From positions 1-62,480 of the forward strand of contig JABVXU010000330.1 in NCBI GenBank assembly GCA_013365365.1: a stretch of DNA of 62,480 nt, given 5' to 3'. The stretch is from Cruorifilaria tuberocauda (lineage: Eukaryota; Nematoda; Chromadorea; Rhabditida; Onchocercidae). Position numbers and translations under genes: made by a program. This document shows, one piece after another, positions 1 through 12,028 of the stretch. Position 1 is the stretch's first letter, and every line of letters starts with the position of its first letter. The notes under the pieces were generated by a model. The model made no database searches, was not told the DNA's origin, and saw only the letters and a program-made list of their open reading frames with translations.

Positions 1-2207
1 TACGTATGTCAATTCATTTCTATCAGACATTACATTGCCTTTTGAATTGAATTCTCGTTCTATCATCAATTTTACGAATGGTTATCGGGTCGGTATATTA
101 TTGTTACTGTCCAAAATTATTTGATAGCAATAGACTGTCTGTATACGAATGGCGCAAAATTAGACTAAAATTATTCCGCGCATAGAAACGAAACCGGATT
201 TCGATGTGCTATTCATTATGCCACAGTGCTTGCATTTCTTTCAACAATGTCGTAAATTTCCAATTTACAATTTTAGAGGCTGTAGATAATTTCGAGAAGT
301 TTCAAAAGCCTTTAGTGTTACGCAAAAAAAAAATTTATCGTTGAAGATAAAAAATATTTCGAATATTTCAGTGTAACGTACTTTACAGAAGCAAAATATT
401 CGGAAAATTGATCATAGTATCCAAAAAAGGTTAAGATTTCAATTCCTTTTGTCCAACTTATTTATAATTCACCAAGAAAAGCTGGAAATTCAGGACTGTA
501 ATAATTAGTTTGGTCTTACTTTCTGCTACTTTAGATACTAAAATCACTAATCATCAAAAATACGCCTTGTCTTCTCTTCTCGTGATCCCGTTATAATATC
601 GTCAGAAAATCCGGGTTTGCTACAAATCCGTTTAGAGCTGCGCATTTGATTTTTATGTAATTTCAAGTACATATGCTGAATTTCACAATTCAAACGTTTA
701 TAATTCAAATTGCGGATTAGACAGTCACAAAGTTTAGTCTCGAATTCGAATCATTAATTTGCTCTTTTTTGCCCGAATGAGCTCACATTCCTCATCTCTA
801 TTTCTCCCTCTCAAGACAATCCAGCTAATTTATCATTTCATCCAAAAATATTCTTTTTATGATCTTAAGCCTCGCTATATGCAGTTTTTTATAAGCTGAA
901 ATAAATAACACACACACAAATGAACATAAAATGATTTTATTACAGCTCAAAATTACTCGCGGCCATCAATTCTTGATAGATTAAAATTACAAGACTATTA
1001 CTTAATCAGTCGTTAAGGACATATCAATAATTTAAAACTCAGACACATCCAATTTTCATAAAATAGATTTGTACTTAATACTTATGTGAATAATTATTAT
1101 CAGCATAGGATGGGTTTATAATAGTACCGTCCCTAATACTAAGTAATTACCTTATTCATTACTTGGATTATAATAATATTGGTGGCGAATCACGGGAGGA
1201 TTAATTAGGAAAAATGCGATATTGTAAGAAAAATATTTCAAATTTTTGTAAACGATATATTACAGCTTCAATTGTTCCTTTACGTTATAATAATTTATGC
1301 TCTAATGAGTTATCGTGAAAGAGTTATCTGTAAATTCAGAATTTATCATTGGTAATTTATTAATTATTCGAAAAACGTTGCCCAAAAAAGTCATCGACGG
1401 CATTTTTATTGGTTTGTAATTAAAGTGCCAACAAGTGCTAAATTAGTATACTTTGATTAATTCTAATATGAGTATAAAGAATACGCCATTCCATGAAAGA
1501 TATTAAATTGATGAAATTGAAATATACAGAGAATGGGTACAGAGTTTTGAAGGTCTTCTGAATTTTTAAAAAATTTTAGGGCAAAAAACGCCGCAAATGT
1601 GATATCAAATTAATATTTTCCTCATAAATTTATCACCAACAAACGATTCTCGAATTCCATCAGAAGGCATCTGTTGGAAACATCCAAAAATTTAAAACAT
1701 TTCATTATTCAATGGCCTGTTTTGATTTCGTTTATATGAAACAGTCATTTTTGCACGGAAAACAAACTGTAACTGATTAATTTCCATTGACTTTTATAAG
1801 ACTTACATTCTGTGGCGAAAAAATTTTTAAATTAAACTATTTTTTGCAAAGAATATATTCTAAATCCCATTGTGATAGCTGAATATGATTATAATCAATA
1901 ACTTTATGCTAATTTGGATCCGTCATTTTTGAAGAAAACCTTGATTACGAATGCATTTGCTTTTAATTGATTCTAATGAGATATTTCTATTATTAATTCG
2001 AAAAAAGAGTATATCAAAACTTGAATACTTATGAATTACTTACATGGAAATTGATGTAATAATGATAAATAAAAAGACAAATGGAAAATGATACAAAAAT
2101 TCAATACTTAACAGAAAATAATTAACTTATGGACAAGTAAAAGTAAATAAATTATGAACGGATCGATGAAAGAGAAAGTAAGGTAAAATTGAAAAATATT
2201 TCAGTTA
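1..2207. other. AT-rich non-coding or unassigned left edge
   Basis: No exon was recognised here. The stretch lies upstream of the metalloprotease gene and could be its 5' intron or promoter. I searched by eye for the MMP cysteine-switch motif (PRCGxPD) and found none. There is a short CA run near 910. Confidence 0.5.
2201..2204 (+). promoter_or_regulatory. 3' splice acceptor next to the first visible MMP Met codon
   Basis: TTTCAG ends at 2204 and an ATG follows at 2208. This is either a spliced-leader trans-splice site that defines a short first exon, or an internal cis acceptor with earlier exons outside the recognised region. Confidence 0.5.
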
Positions 2208-5200
2208 ATGTTGGGTGGCGACGATTTACACATGGCAATCGATGTTGTCAACGATCAACAATTGATGCCAATGCTGTCAAACTATCATTCCACCAAACAT
2301 TACATGGACAATAATGTTAACAGTAACAACATTGATGGTGTTGATGATGATAACGGTGACAATGATTTGCACAAGCATCACAGGACGCGATTTGTGAGAA
2401 GGAGGAAACGCTTTGGTAATTTGTATCTGATAATACTTCATTGTTTATCATCATTCATCTGAATATCTCATTATCATTCGGGGATATGATAACGATTCAG
2501 AGAGACTATTATGATGTGAGGGAAAGAATTTTGCGAAAGAAATTTCAATTGCTTACCAAGCAAAGATAGCGCTATTAAACATCAATTATTGAATTAATAG
2601 TTAAGGTCAGAAATATTATTATCATAAAATCAAATGCTACTAGAAAATGTGATAATATGCTGCTAATGGATGGACCTGATAATATAGATGATTTTGCTGA
2701 AATTTTGACAAAAAATACTACCTGGTAAAGATGTTCCGAACGAACTGAAACATCAAATTTATTTTAATGGAAAAAATTATCGTTGAGTTTTTAAAAAACT
2801 AATAAACACTTGAACCTGTTCAATTAGAATGAACTCTCTTTTGTAATTTAATTTTAGCTACAGCTCAAACATCACGATGGGATAAGATGACATCGGACAA
2901 CGTCCTGAAACTGAAATGGTACATCAGTAGGTACACACGTGACATGCCTCGTTCTGAAATCAGGTATTTCATTTATGCTTTATTTTTATTGAAGGTGAAG
3001 AAAATGCTAAATTGATGTATTTAGATTCACTATTTAGTTAAAAAACTATAATCAATAGAAAAATTTCCAATCTATTAATCTGCTTTTCTCTAAATAAAAA
3101 TTAAGTCTGAAAAGAGTGATACGATTTACTTATTTGTTCCACAAACTGTTTTTTTGATAAGATAAAACCAGTTTTCCTGGTACTACAGATCCATCCATCC
3201 CTCAAGTGTTAATAGAAGGAATAAAAATAGATTTTTTTTCCACCAATGTGGGATCAATTTAGGTCAACGAAACATATACACTCTAAATACTCGAAAATTA
3301 GAAAATTGGGCCAAATATTTGAATTAATTCAAATTAGGAGCAGTGGTTTATGTGTGTGACCTCGACGCTATCACCTCATTGAAATAATACGTGACCAGTC
3401 GTATTTCTCCAAAGGGATGTTAAAAAAATATTCCAATAATTTTTGAAAAAATTTTAAAAATCTTGCTTTCATTTGTGAAAATTATTGAAATATTCAATGA
3501 ATACTTTGAAATAACCAAAGCAATTAACTCAATTATCAAAAATTGAGTAGTTGAAATGATGAGAAGAAAAATGGATCATGTCACATGTCTAAACTGAATT
3601 TACTTTAAACGGAACTTTTGAATGATATCTCGTTGTAAGCATTGAAACCACAATAACATTTGTTTCCTCCACTTTGCACTTTCATACCGTATCATTCCAT
3701 GTTACATTATCGAAATATCTCATATCACAAATTTCTTTGATCAACCTTGCAAAAGAATGATTTTCGAATCATCCATTACGAGCTAAATTTCATGGCAGAT
3801 TAAAATTTTAGGTTATTTTTAATAAATGATAACCTCAGATTATTCGCTTATTTGGCATTTGCTTAGGATTTATTTATAATCATATATAATAAAGTAAAAA
3901 TTGTAAAAAATAATAAAAAAATAATTATTCTCACTAATTATTTTTTATACTTATGTCTATTTGCAAAGTAAAGTACAGCTATAATATAGCATAAATAACA
4001 TATCAGTAAATTTATCAATTTATCAATTTCCTTCATTCACAAATATTAACCTCACACAAATAAGATTAGATTAGTAAATAATATTTATTTCGATTTACAT
4101 ATCATATCACTATGCTCGCAATTATTTTTTATAGGATTGATTTTATCAATTACAGAATCTATTGTTATCCATGGAAAGATAACATATTTGATTAAATGAT
4201 ATATCGACTAATCTAATCTTGCCAATCACAGACATCAATTCATAAAAGCCATATGAATATTCACACATTGATAAGCTCCTTCAGATATTTTTTTATCGTT
4301 TATGCAATTTGCATAAATATCTATTAAAAAAAACATGCTTTACACAGCGATTTACAATAGCAATCATTTTACGACGAATGCGCCCATTCTTCTCGGAGTG
4401 AAAAAAATTGGTAAACAAAAATAATTTTATGCATAATCTTCCTCAATCGACGTATTAAATGGATATGAATAAATGATTCTTCTCTAAAATGGAATAAATT
4501 TATCAATGGACATTAAAGAATCGGATATGCAGAAATTTATTTAAATGTTTTTTGATCAGTTGAAATTTCAGCAATTTCATAATTTGCAATACTGAAAATA
4601 GCCGTGCAGAGTAAAAGAAGTTGATAAGTTAAAATAAGACAAATACTGCTTACAGGTTAGTAATCCGGAAATCGTTTACAATGTGGTCCACACAGACAGT
4701 CATTAATTCAATGCCATCTGTAAAGCTTCACTTTGAAGAAGCAGCACACGAGGATGACGCTGATATTGTAATCCTCTGGGCAGAAGGTGATCATGGTGAT
4801 GCTTACAAATTTGATGGTACCGGTAATCATACCAATATCTTGGCCCATACATTTTATCCGACATATCAGGAGGATGGTCATTTGAATGGCGATATTCATC
4901 TTGGTTAGTGCTTGATTTTTTTTTGCAAAATTTTCTTTTGTCAATTTATCAAATTTCATCTGAGATTATTTCAAGCATTTTTATAAAGAAATATGTTACC
5001 GCTATCCATGTAACATGAAGCGTCACTAAATTGTCAAACTTTGAGAGATTTTAACTAAAATTTAATTTACTTACGTAATGTATCTGTTGTAAGCAAATTG
5101 TTGAATCATTTAATTTGCTACAAATGTGAATTGTATAGAGTTGCATAGAAGAAGCAACAGGATGCTACTCTATATAGGATGTTTATACGGATCATCTCAG

Positions 5201-7271
5201 AGCTAATGCAAACATACTACGAGATTTATAAGGACAGTAGAAAACAACAAACTTTATTTGCATAATTCACTTTATGCTACTGTAAAGTTTATTACAAACA
5301 GGGAGCATATCGTAAAGTATAAATTAAAATTCAATATAATCATCAAATTATTTGACTCAAAAGAAACTCATTTCTACTTTTTGCCAAACAATCAAGTAGA
5401 AAGTTCAATTTTACCTGCTGCATTTTTTCTACTAATTATTCCAACTTCTCGTTATTATCAATTAAATTAAAAAGCAATCGTTCTCTCTTACGAATCATTG
5501 AGATCCACTAAGACACGTCGTTTCAAGCCTCTTCTCATTCGAAAATAATTTCTAAACGATGGTGCCTAAATGTCTCGGGAGGTATGGAAGAGAATAAAAT
5601 AATTGCAGATGATGCAGAGAAATGGATCAGTGATAATAAAGGTGATGGTACCTCATTCCCTAACGTATTCATCCATGAAATTGGCCATTCATTAGGATTA
5701 GGTCATAGCAAGCGTGCAGATGCCATCATGTATCCGATCTACAAGAAAGATATGATCGATAATGCATCCTTTGATTTGGACGACAAATGCGCGTTAAATT
5801 GGAACTACAGTTAGTAGTTGAGTAATATATGAAAATTTTAGTTGCGTCTGAAACAGAGAGATTTTTTGAAAGACAAATTTCAGAGTCATTCTTCGCAATA
5901 ACTTTTTTCACAGTTTGATGAAAGTTTGAAGTGTGAAAACCTGCTGATCTACATTTGGATATCATAATTCTAATTTAAACTAAAAAATCTTTCTTGAAAT
6001 TAATCCTAGTTGGATAGTATCTGAATATAATATTTATTATTACATCCATATCAAGTTTGTTTATTAAAAATCTTCAAATTTTGAAGTTTATATTGTGAGA
6101 GATCCTGCTGTTTGTAATTTGAATTATTCAAAAATACACATTTAAAAAATATGAAATATTTGCAGTTGGTCCTACCAATCTATGCCTATTTGTATGGTTA
6201 ATGTCTGAAGTACTACCAAGACAAATCGAACATAAGATGAATGATTATGCTTCGGGAGTTGATTTTAATAGTAAGTTAACTAACTAACATATTATTCTTT
6301 TTTTATTTAAATCTTTTATTTAACAATAGTAAGACATATTTATATCAAATATCTGATGATAAGAACATTTTCCAGTCATTCAGAGGATAACCGAAGATGG
6401 AGATTCGCAGTCTAAAATAAGTACACTTAAGGAGCAATTACAAGGTAACTCTCTGATAACAGCTTGTTCTCTGGCTTAATAAGAGATACAATGTTAAGAG
6501 ATAATAATATTGATTGATTTTGAACTAATATAAACGATTACATTGTTTCATTTATTTTTTTCTTTTTTGTTCTTCTGCATTCACTCACTCAAATTCCTTT
6601 CGTTTCTTAACAAATAATTTTTATTAAGGAATATTTTTTCCAGTCCCTAGCTTTCTTGTATCCACCTTTATTCAATGGTTTAATCATATTATTTATTTTT
6701 TAACGATTCAAAATTTGAACCATTTCGATATTATGGAAATATTTCAGAATTCGGTATACCGTTATGCCATGATAATAATAACGTTAGGGAAAAATTCGAG
6801 CGCCTTCTAGAAAAGAAACTTGATTTCTCCATTCGACATACTTCTGAATATGGTAAAGATTTGACCAAGTCTAAAGTTCTACATTATTTTTTTTGCTATC
6901 AATTCTACAGATTTCGCTCAATGTCGAAAGAAAAAATTTTCGGATAAAGGGATTGAAAATCTTTTCGAGTATTTTTAGGTAATGTGATGTGTAATTTTCT
7001 GGCTGGTTTACGAAAACGACTGGATGAATATGGAGCTGATAAGCTCTTTGATCAAGCAACTTTACAGATTTCATCGGTCGATTATCTAAAAATTTTATCG
7101 CAACCGCTGCGATTTCCTTTGAGAAGGAAACAGCGACGTCTTCATTCGGAGCGATATCCCAGTCGACATCATCGTCATCAGCAACAATCTGCGGCTGCGA
7201 ATTCCATTTTTGATTCGGGATTTTTTACCGATGATTTCTACAAGCAATTTTTAAAGATTTATGTGCAATAG
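2208..7271 (+). CDS. matrix metalloprotease (matrixin), zinc-dependent, no hemopexin domain
   Basis: Exons read 2208-2415, 2858-2963, 4656-4903, 5609-5809, 6166-6270, 6376-6444, 6748-6852 and 6979-7271, and all intron phases agree. The first exon encodes an Asn/Asp/His-rich stretch ending in RRRKRF, a furin-type cleavage site. The catalytic domain begins next ([20 protein letters not shown], then MWSTQT). Exon 4 holds the zinc site [12 protein letters not shown] and the Met-turn AIMYP, so the enzyme looks active. Matrixins cut extracellular matrix proteins. After the catalytic domain comes a tail of about 190 residues with single cysteines in three exons and an Arg/His/Gln-rich end, in place of hemopexin repeats. 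No signal peptide or cysteine switch is visible, so either the 5' end is incomplete or the first visible Met is an internal codon. The enzyme class is sure; the start is not. Confidence 0.88.
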
Positions 7272-10200
7272 GAAACGATCAATATCTATGAGAAGTTTGT
7301 GATGCTTTTTCCTCAAATTTCTTTCTGATTTCTGATTCTTCATAACAGATATCAATCGATATTACTGGTACTGACTAATTATCTTATCAGCGCACTTGAT
7401 AAAAACTTAGTGATTATTTATCAGTATGCTTAATAATATTACTTCTTTTCATTTTCTGAAAATTATTCACGGTGCTCTGGAAATGTTCTTTCGTATCTTT
7501 ATCTTCATTCCTTTTGCATTTACCCAATTTATTTTTAAAAATTTTGCTTCGGTTAAAGTGCGATATCGTATTTGAATTTCCAATTATTCATTTAGTTTTC
7601 GACCTATCCAAACAACCTGAAATTTTCAGCTTCGATTTTTCTATTTGTATATTGTTTCAACAGCAAGAAAAGAAAATTTGCGGTTGTTCGAATTGAATTT
7701 TTATTTGATTAACTAGTATTCTTTTTCTTGATGATCAGATTAGGACTTAGTTTTCGTTACTTGATTCTCGTGTATAATATTAATTCCGAGAGATTTTCGA
7801 ATCCACACATTTCAATGATAAGTTATTTCTGCTTTTTTTTCAAAACATTAATTGATAAATTTGATAGGATTTGAATTATCCAAAATGTAACTCCTGTAAA
7901 TCAAGATGTCAAATTTGGAATGAATTAAATTGTCGTATTTCTTTCCATTCAAATCATAAGAAAGTTATCAAAACAACCAGGTCATTTTATTTCAACTGTG
8001 CTTGATGAACGCTTCCTTATAATTCGTTTACATAGTTTAATGTTAGCTTTAGAAATTGACGGATATGATTCAATTAAATTTAGCTCGCCCTTACTATCAA
8101 ACTGTTCATCTGTTTACATTTAATATTCTTCTACCTGTAGTTTTCAAATACTTTGCTCTCCTATACTTACATATATTGTGGTCACAAAGAAACACCAAAT
8201 AATTGTTAGCCATACAATTAGAAATTAAAGATTCTTTTTTATTTGCTTTTTTGGTATACATTACTTGAAGTTTGTTATCATCGTTATCACTAGTGCGTTA
8301 TTATAATCATTATAATGTAATTTCGCGTACAAAATGTATTTTGTATTGATAGTAGTGGCAAGGGCGACATTTGAAAAGAAATGTTTCATGCTAGTAAGCA
8401 TTCATTTCGGAAATTTAGCTTCTTAATTCTACTAAGATATTAAATTCATCTAATAAATTAGTTTGAAGTGATTTTATGAATGAAAAGGTAAGACAAAGGC
8501 AGAGATGATTGATTTCATTTATGCGCTGCCGCTACTATCAAAAATATCATAAGTGGTTTATTTTCAATGAAGTACCAATGAAATCAGTGCAATTTTATTC
8601 ATTTTTGTGCAATTGTGAATTTATACAAAATGTTTGTTGACTTTGAACTGTAATTTTCTATTCTTGTCAACAATAATTACTTAATCATCCGAGAATTCGA
8701 ATTATCCTTTTATCTTCGAAGATTATTATCTGGAAAATATTAATATGATTTTTTCGCTTTCATCATCAGTGGTAATCTAAAATGAGCTATGATAATCGTT
8801 TATTGAAAGATATCAGTAACTATATGTCTAAGAAGTAATAAGCGTACGTAGTGAAAGAGATAAGTGAAAACTGAAAGAAAAAAATAATCGAAAACAGCTT
8901 ACACGTAAAGTTTCTGGTCACGTTGTGAAGATAATTCAAAGTGAAGTGATACAATGATTATTCGAACTATCTTACGCAATAAAAGTTGATTGCTCATCTT
9001 ACGATAAATCAAATGCATTTTGAAAATTGGTTTTGAAGTAAGCGTTGAAGAGATTACGAGAAAAAATCTAGCATTCCCGTAAATAATTATCCGGATTGAT
9101 AACTCTTACTGCTAAGAGGAAATAATATCAGAATACTTGTTGATTCTTACTAAGATTATAATTCAAATAAAAATTTTTAATAAAATTTAAACTGATGCAT
9201 ATAAAGATAAAAAACTCTGCAAATTTTAATTTAATATAGATGGAAATAAATTCTTAAAAATAAGTAAAAGAATATTTATCGTAATTAGTTATTTCAATAA
9301 TTGCACAGAATTGACAAAACTTTATTAAAAATCAATAATAATAAATAAATGAAAAAAAGAAATTGCAAATTTTTCTTTTCTATAAATTATTGTTCTTAGA
9401 CAGAGCCATTCGTTCAAGTTTTCTTTGCAAAAATCATCAATTTGTTAAGAAAATATCAATTAGTTTGGTTTGAAATCAAAATCAAACGATTTGTTTCTCA
9501 CAAATTCAACTCATACATTAATTTTAGGTGAGCGGTAGGACTACTAGAACATTCAGTGTAATTTATCTTAGTAATTTTTCAAATTACACAACGTGCGCAA
9601 TTAAATAATCGAACCAATTGCCGTAACAATTACTTAACAATTTACTTCAATATAGTTTCAATTATCAATAATTGAAAATATGCCTAATTTATGAAATTTA
9701 GAGTTATGCCAATTTTCAGAATTCTAGAGAAAAACGAATTTAATTTTTCTTAATTATAAATGAGCTTAATATGATGTCATAACTGAAAGGGAAGATAATA
9801 AAAAAATGTTTGATCAAATTGCTCTAATTAGTCAATAGCTACTTATTACAGTTATCTATTAGAGTAACAAAACTTAAGAACTTTTCATCTATCTTAGAAA
9901 TACGAATCTATAAGGATTATTTATTTTCAAGATCTTTTTAGCAGAACAATATATTGCGTTCTAATTGCAAATGATAAAATTATAAGCCATGCAAAATTAG
10001 AAGTAAAATCAAAATTAAATTATCGTAAATGTTCACGCCTAAGATATTATGCATTTCCATCACTTATTTACTTTGAAAAAAATGACAATTCTTCAATTCA
10101 CTGACTAGAAATTTTCATTCTTTTTGTACTCTTTTTGCTTTATTTGTTTTTTTACTTTACCTTTTACCGTTTATTTCCATTTCAAGCAATTTTTTTATTG

Positions 10201-11741
10201 CAAATTTTCTTCATCTGAATCAATCTGAACCTCTCAACTTGGAAAATTTTTGTTGGTTATTTGTATTTTTGAGCGTTTCAGAAATTCTTTAATCCATATT
10301 CATATGGTATAATTGAATTATATATTTCATATCTTATCTGCTATAAATCTTTCTTCATGTAAAATAATCATTTTCACTACTCAAAGTTTAAGTTAAAAAT
10401 TTTTTCGAATGAAATATTTGGCATGATGAAACAGTTCACAAATGTTTAATAACAATTAAATGCTTCTTTTTTTTAAGCTAAAATGCTTTATATGCTTTTA
10501 GAAAAAGTAAATTCTTCTTGAAATCTAAAACATATGATGTTCTCTTGTGGAAAAAAGAGAAAGAGGGAAATATTTCTATTGAATAAATTACATTCATGGC
10601 GACCTTCACGCTTTTCTTCAAGCAACCAAATTTACGGTAGCGCAATCTTTTGACAACCGGAAATTTTCTGTCTATTCAATATTCGTGATGCTTTGAAACG
10701 ATCAGAAAGCTGTGAAATAGTATATAATATATTTATAGCAAGTGAAAAATTCTGCTTAGCCAAACTATCATATACTATTATCATGGAATTTCTGCAGAAA
10801 ACATTGAATTTAGTTACTGTAATAAGTAAAATACCAATGAAACGAAATCTTAAGAATATATCTGTTTTTAAATTGAAATTGTGTACTGATAAACACAATT
10901 ATTTTCCAAAAATAAATAATTCTTATAAAATGTCCACAGAGACTGATTAAAGCTAATTTTCTTATATAAATTATTCGTTGGTATTGATGACCTTGAAGAA
11001 TTTCTGAGTTAACTTTGTCACTTTTAACACCAATAGAACTCTTATCATTTATTTAAACGATACGATAATGTTGCTAGTGAAATTAAAAGAAATTGGAGAA
11101 AGAAGAGAAAATTAAGCGAAAATGAATTGAACATCTATTATTGAATAATAAATGATCCACTGGCATAATTTTTTGTTTTGCTTATTTTTAATATCATTCA
11201 ATCTAATTTTTTATTCTACTCTTTGTTAATTTTCCATTTCATTCCGTTTTGTTCATTGTCTGATAATTTTATTTATCAATGATTTCTATCGTTCATTACA
11301 TTAATTCAAATTATTTGAATTTTTAAATAGAAAGAGAAAATTTTTTTCTCAAATTCGATTCCAATCAGTTTGTTTCGACATTCCACCTTAATTTTTATTG
11401 ATTTAGTGGGAAATAAATAAATCATATTTTGAATAATAAACTAAATAAAATATCGCACAGCAAAAGCAGCAACAATCATTAATGGATACATTCAAATATA
11501 ACTAATTCTAATTATTTATAGCAGATAAGATATGAAATAAAAGTTTCATTGAACGAACTGTGATGCATTGTTTTAAAAGTTTTTTTTTCCTTATTGCAAT
11601 TAACAGCTTTATCATAAGCCTAAAGATTCTGAAATATTTAAATAGATACTGAAATATTAAACATTATACAAAAATTTCGTATTTTATTATCTGGAAGAAA
11701 CAATAATTTTCTTTTAAATGATATAATATCACTTCTGTACT
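7272..11741. other. long intergenic region, no gene recognised
   Basis: About 4.5 kb of AT-rich sequence with T- and A-runs. Opposed ORFs of 85 codons (+, 10693-10950) and 88 codons (-, 10632-10898) overlap and have no recognisable motif or good splice context. I treat them as chance. Confidence 0.55.
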
Positions 11742-11836
11742 TTATAGCCAACCGTCCGGTGGATTCCATCCATACATAGTAATCGTCCGATTTGTTAATT
11801 TTATAAATTCTCTCTGACAATCAATTTTCGTTTTAC
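11742..11836 (-). other. possible alternative last coding exon of the acidic/coiled gene
   Basis: On the minus strand a TTTTACAG acceptor precedes a 31-codon frame ending NPPDGWL and a stop. It starts in phase 1, the same phase as the other last exon at 12029-12096, so each could follow the exon at 12536-12665. The peptide is not recognised. It could instead belong to another transcript or be chance. Confidence 0.35.
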
Positions 11837-12028
11837 CTGTAAAATAAACTTGGATGAAAAAAGGGCAGACGTGATGAAAAACATAAAATTTTGCTCAAAA
11901 TTTATTAATAAAAAAAATAATTTAAATTGAACTAATATTTTTTTAGAGTGAAGAAAATGGTATAATTAACGAAATGGTATCATGCAGGAGAAATATTATA
12001 TTCAAAAAATAGATAAATTTGATAAGAA

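Noticed and set aside
10632..10950. Overlapping opposed ORFs of 85 and 88 codons
   Set aside because: No motif, opposite strands on the same bases, and no splice or promoter context; expected by chance in long AT-rich sequence.
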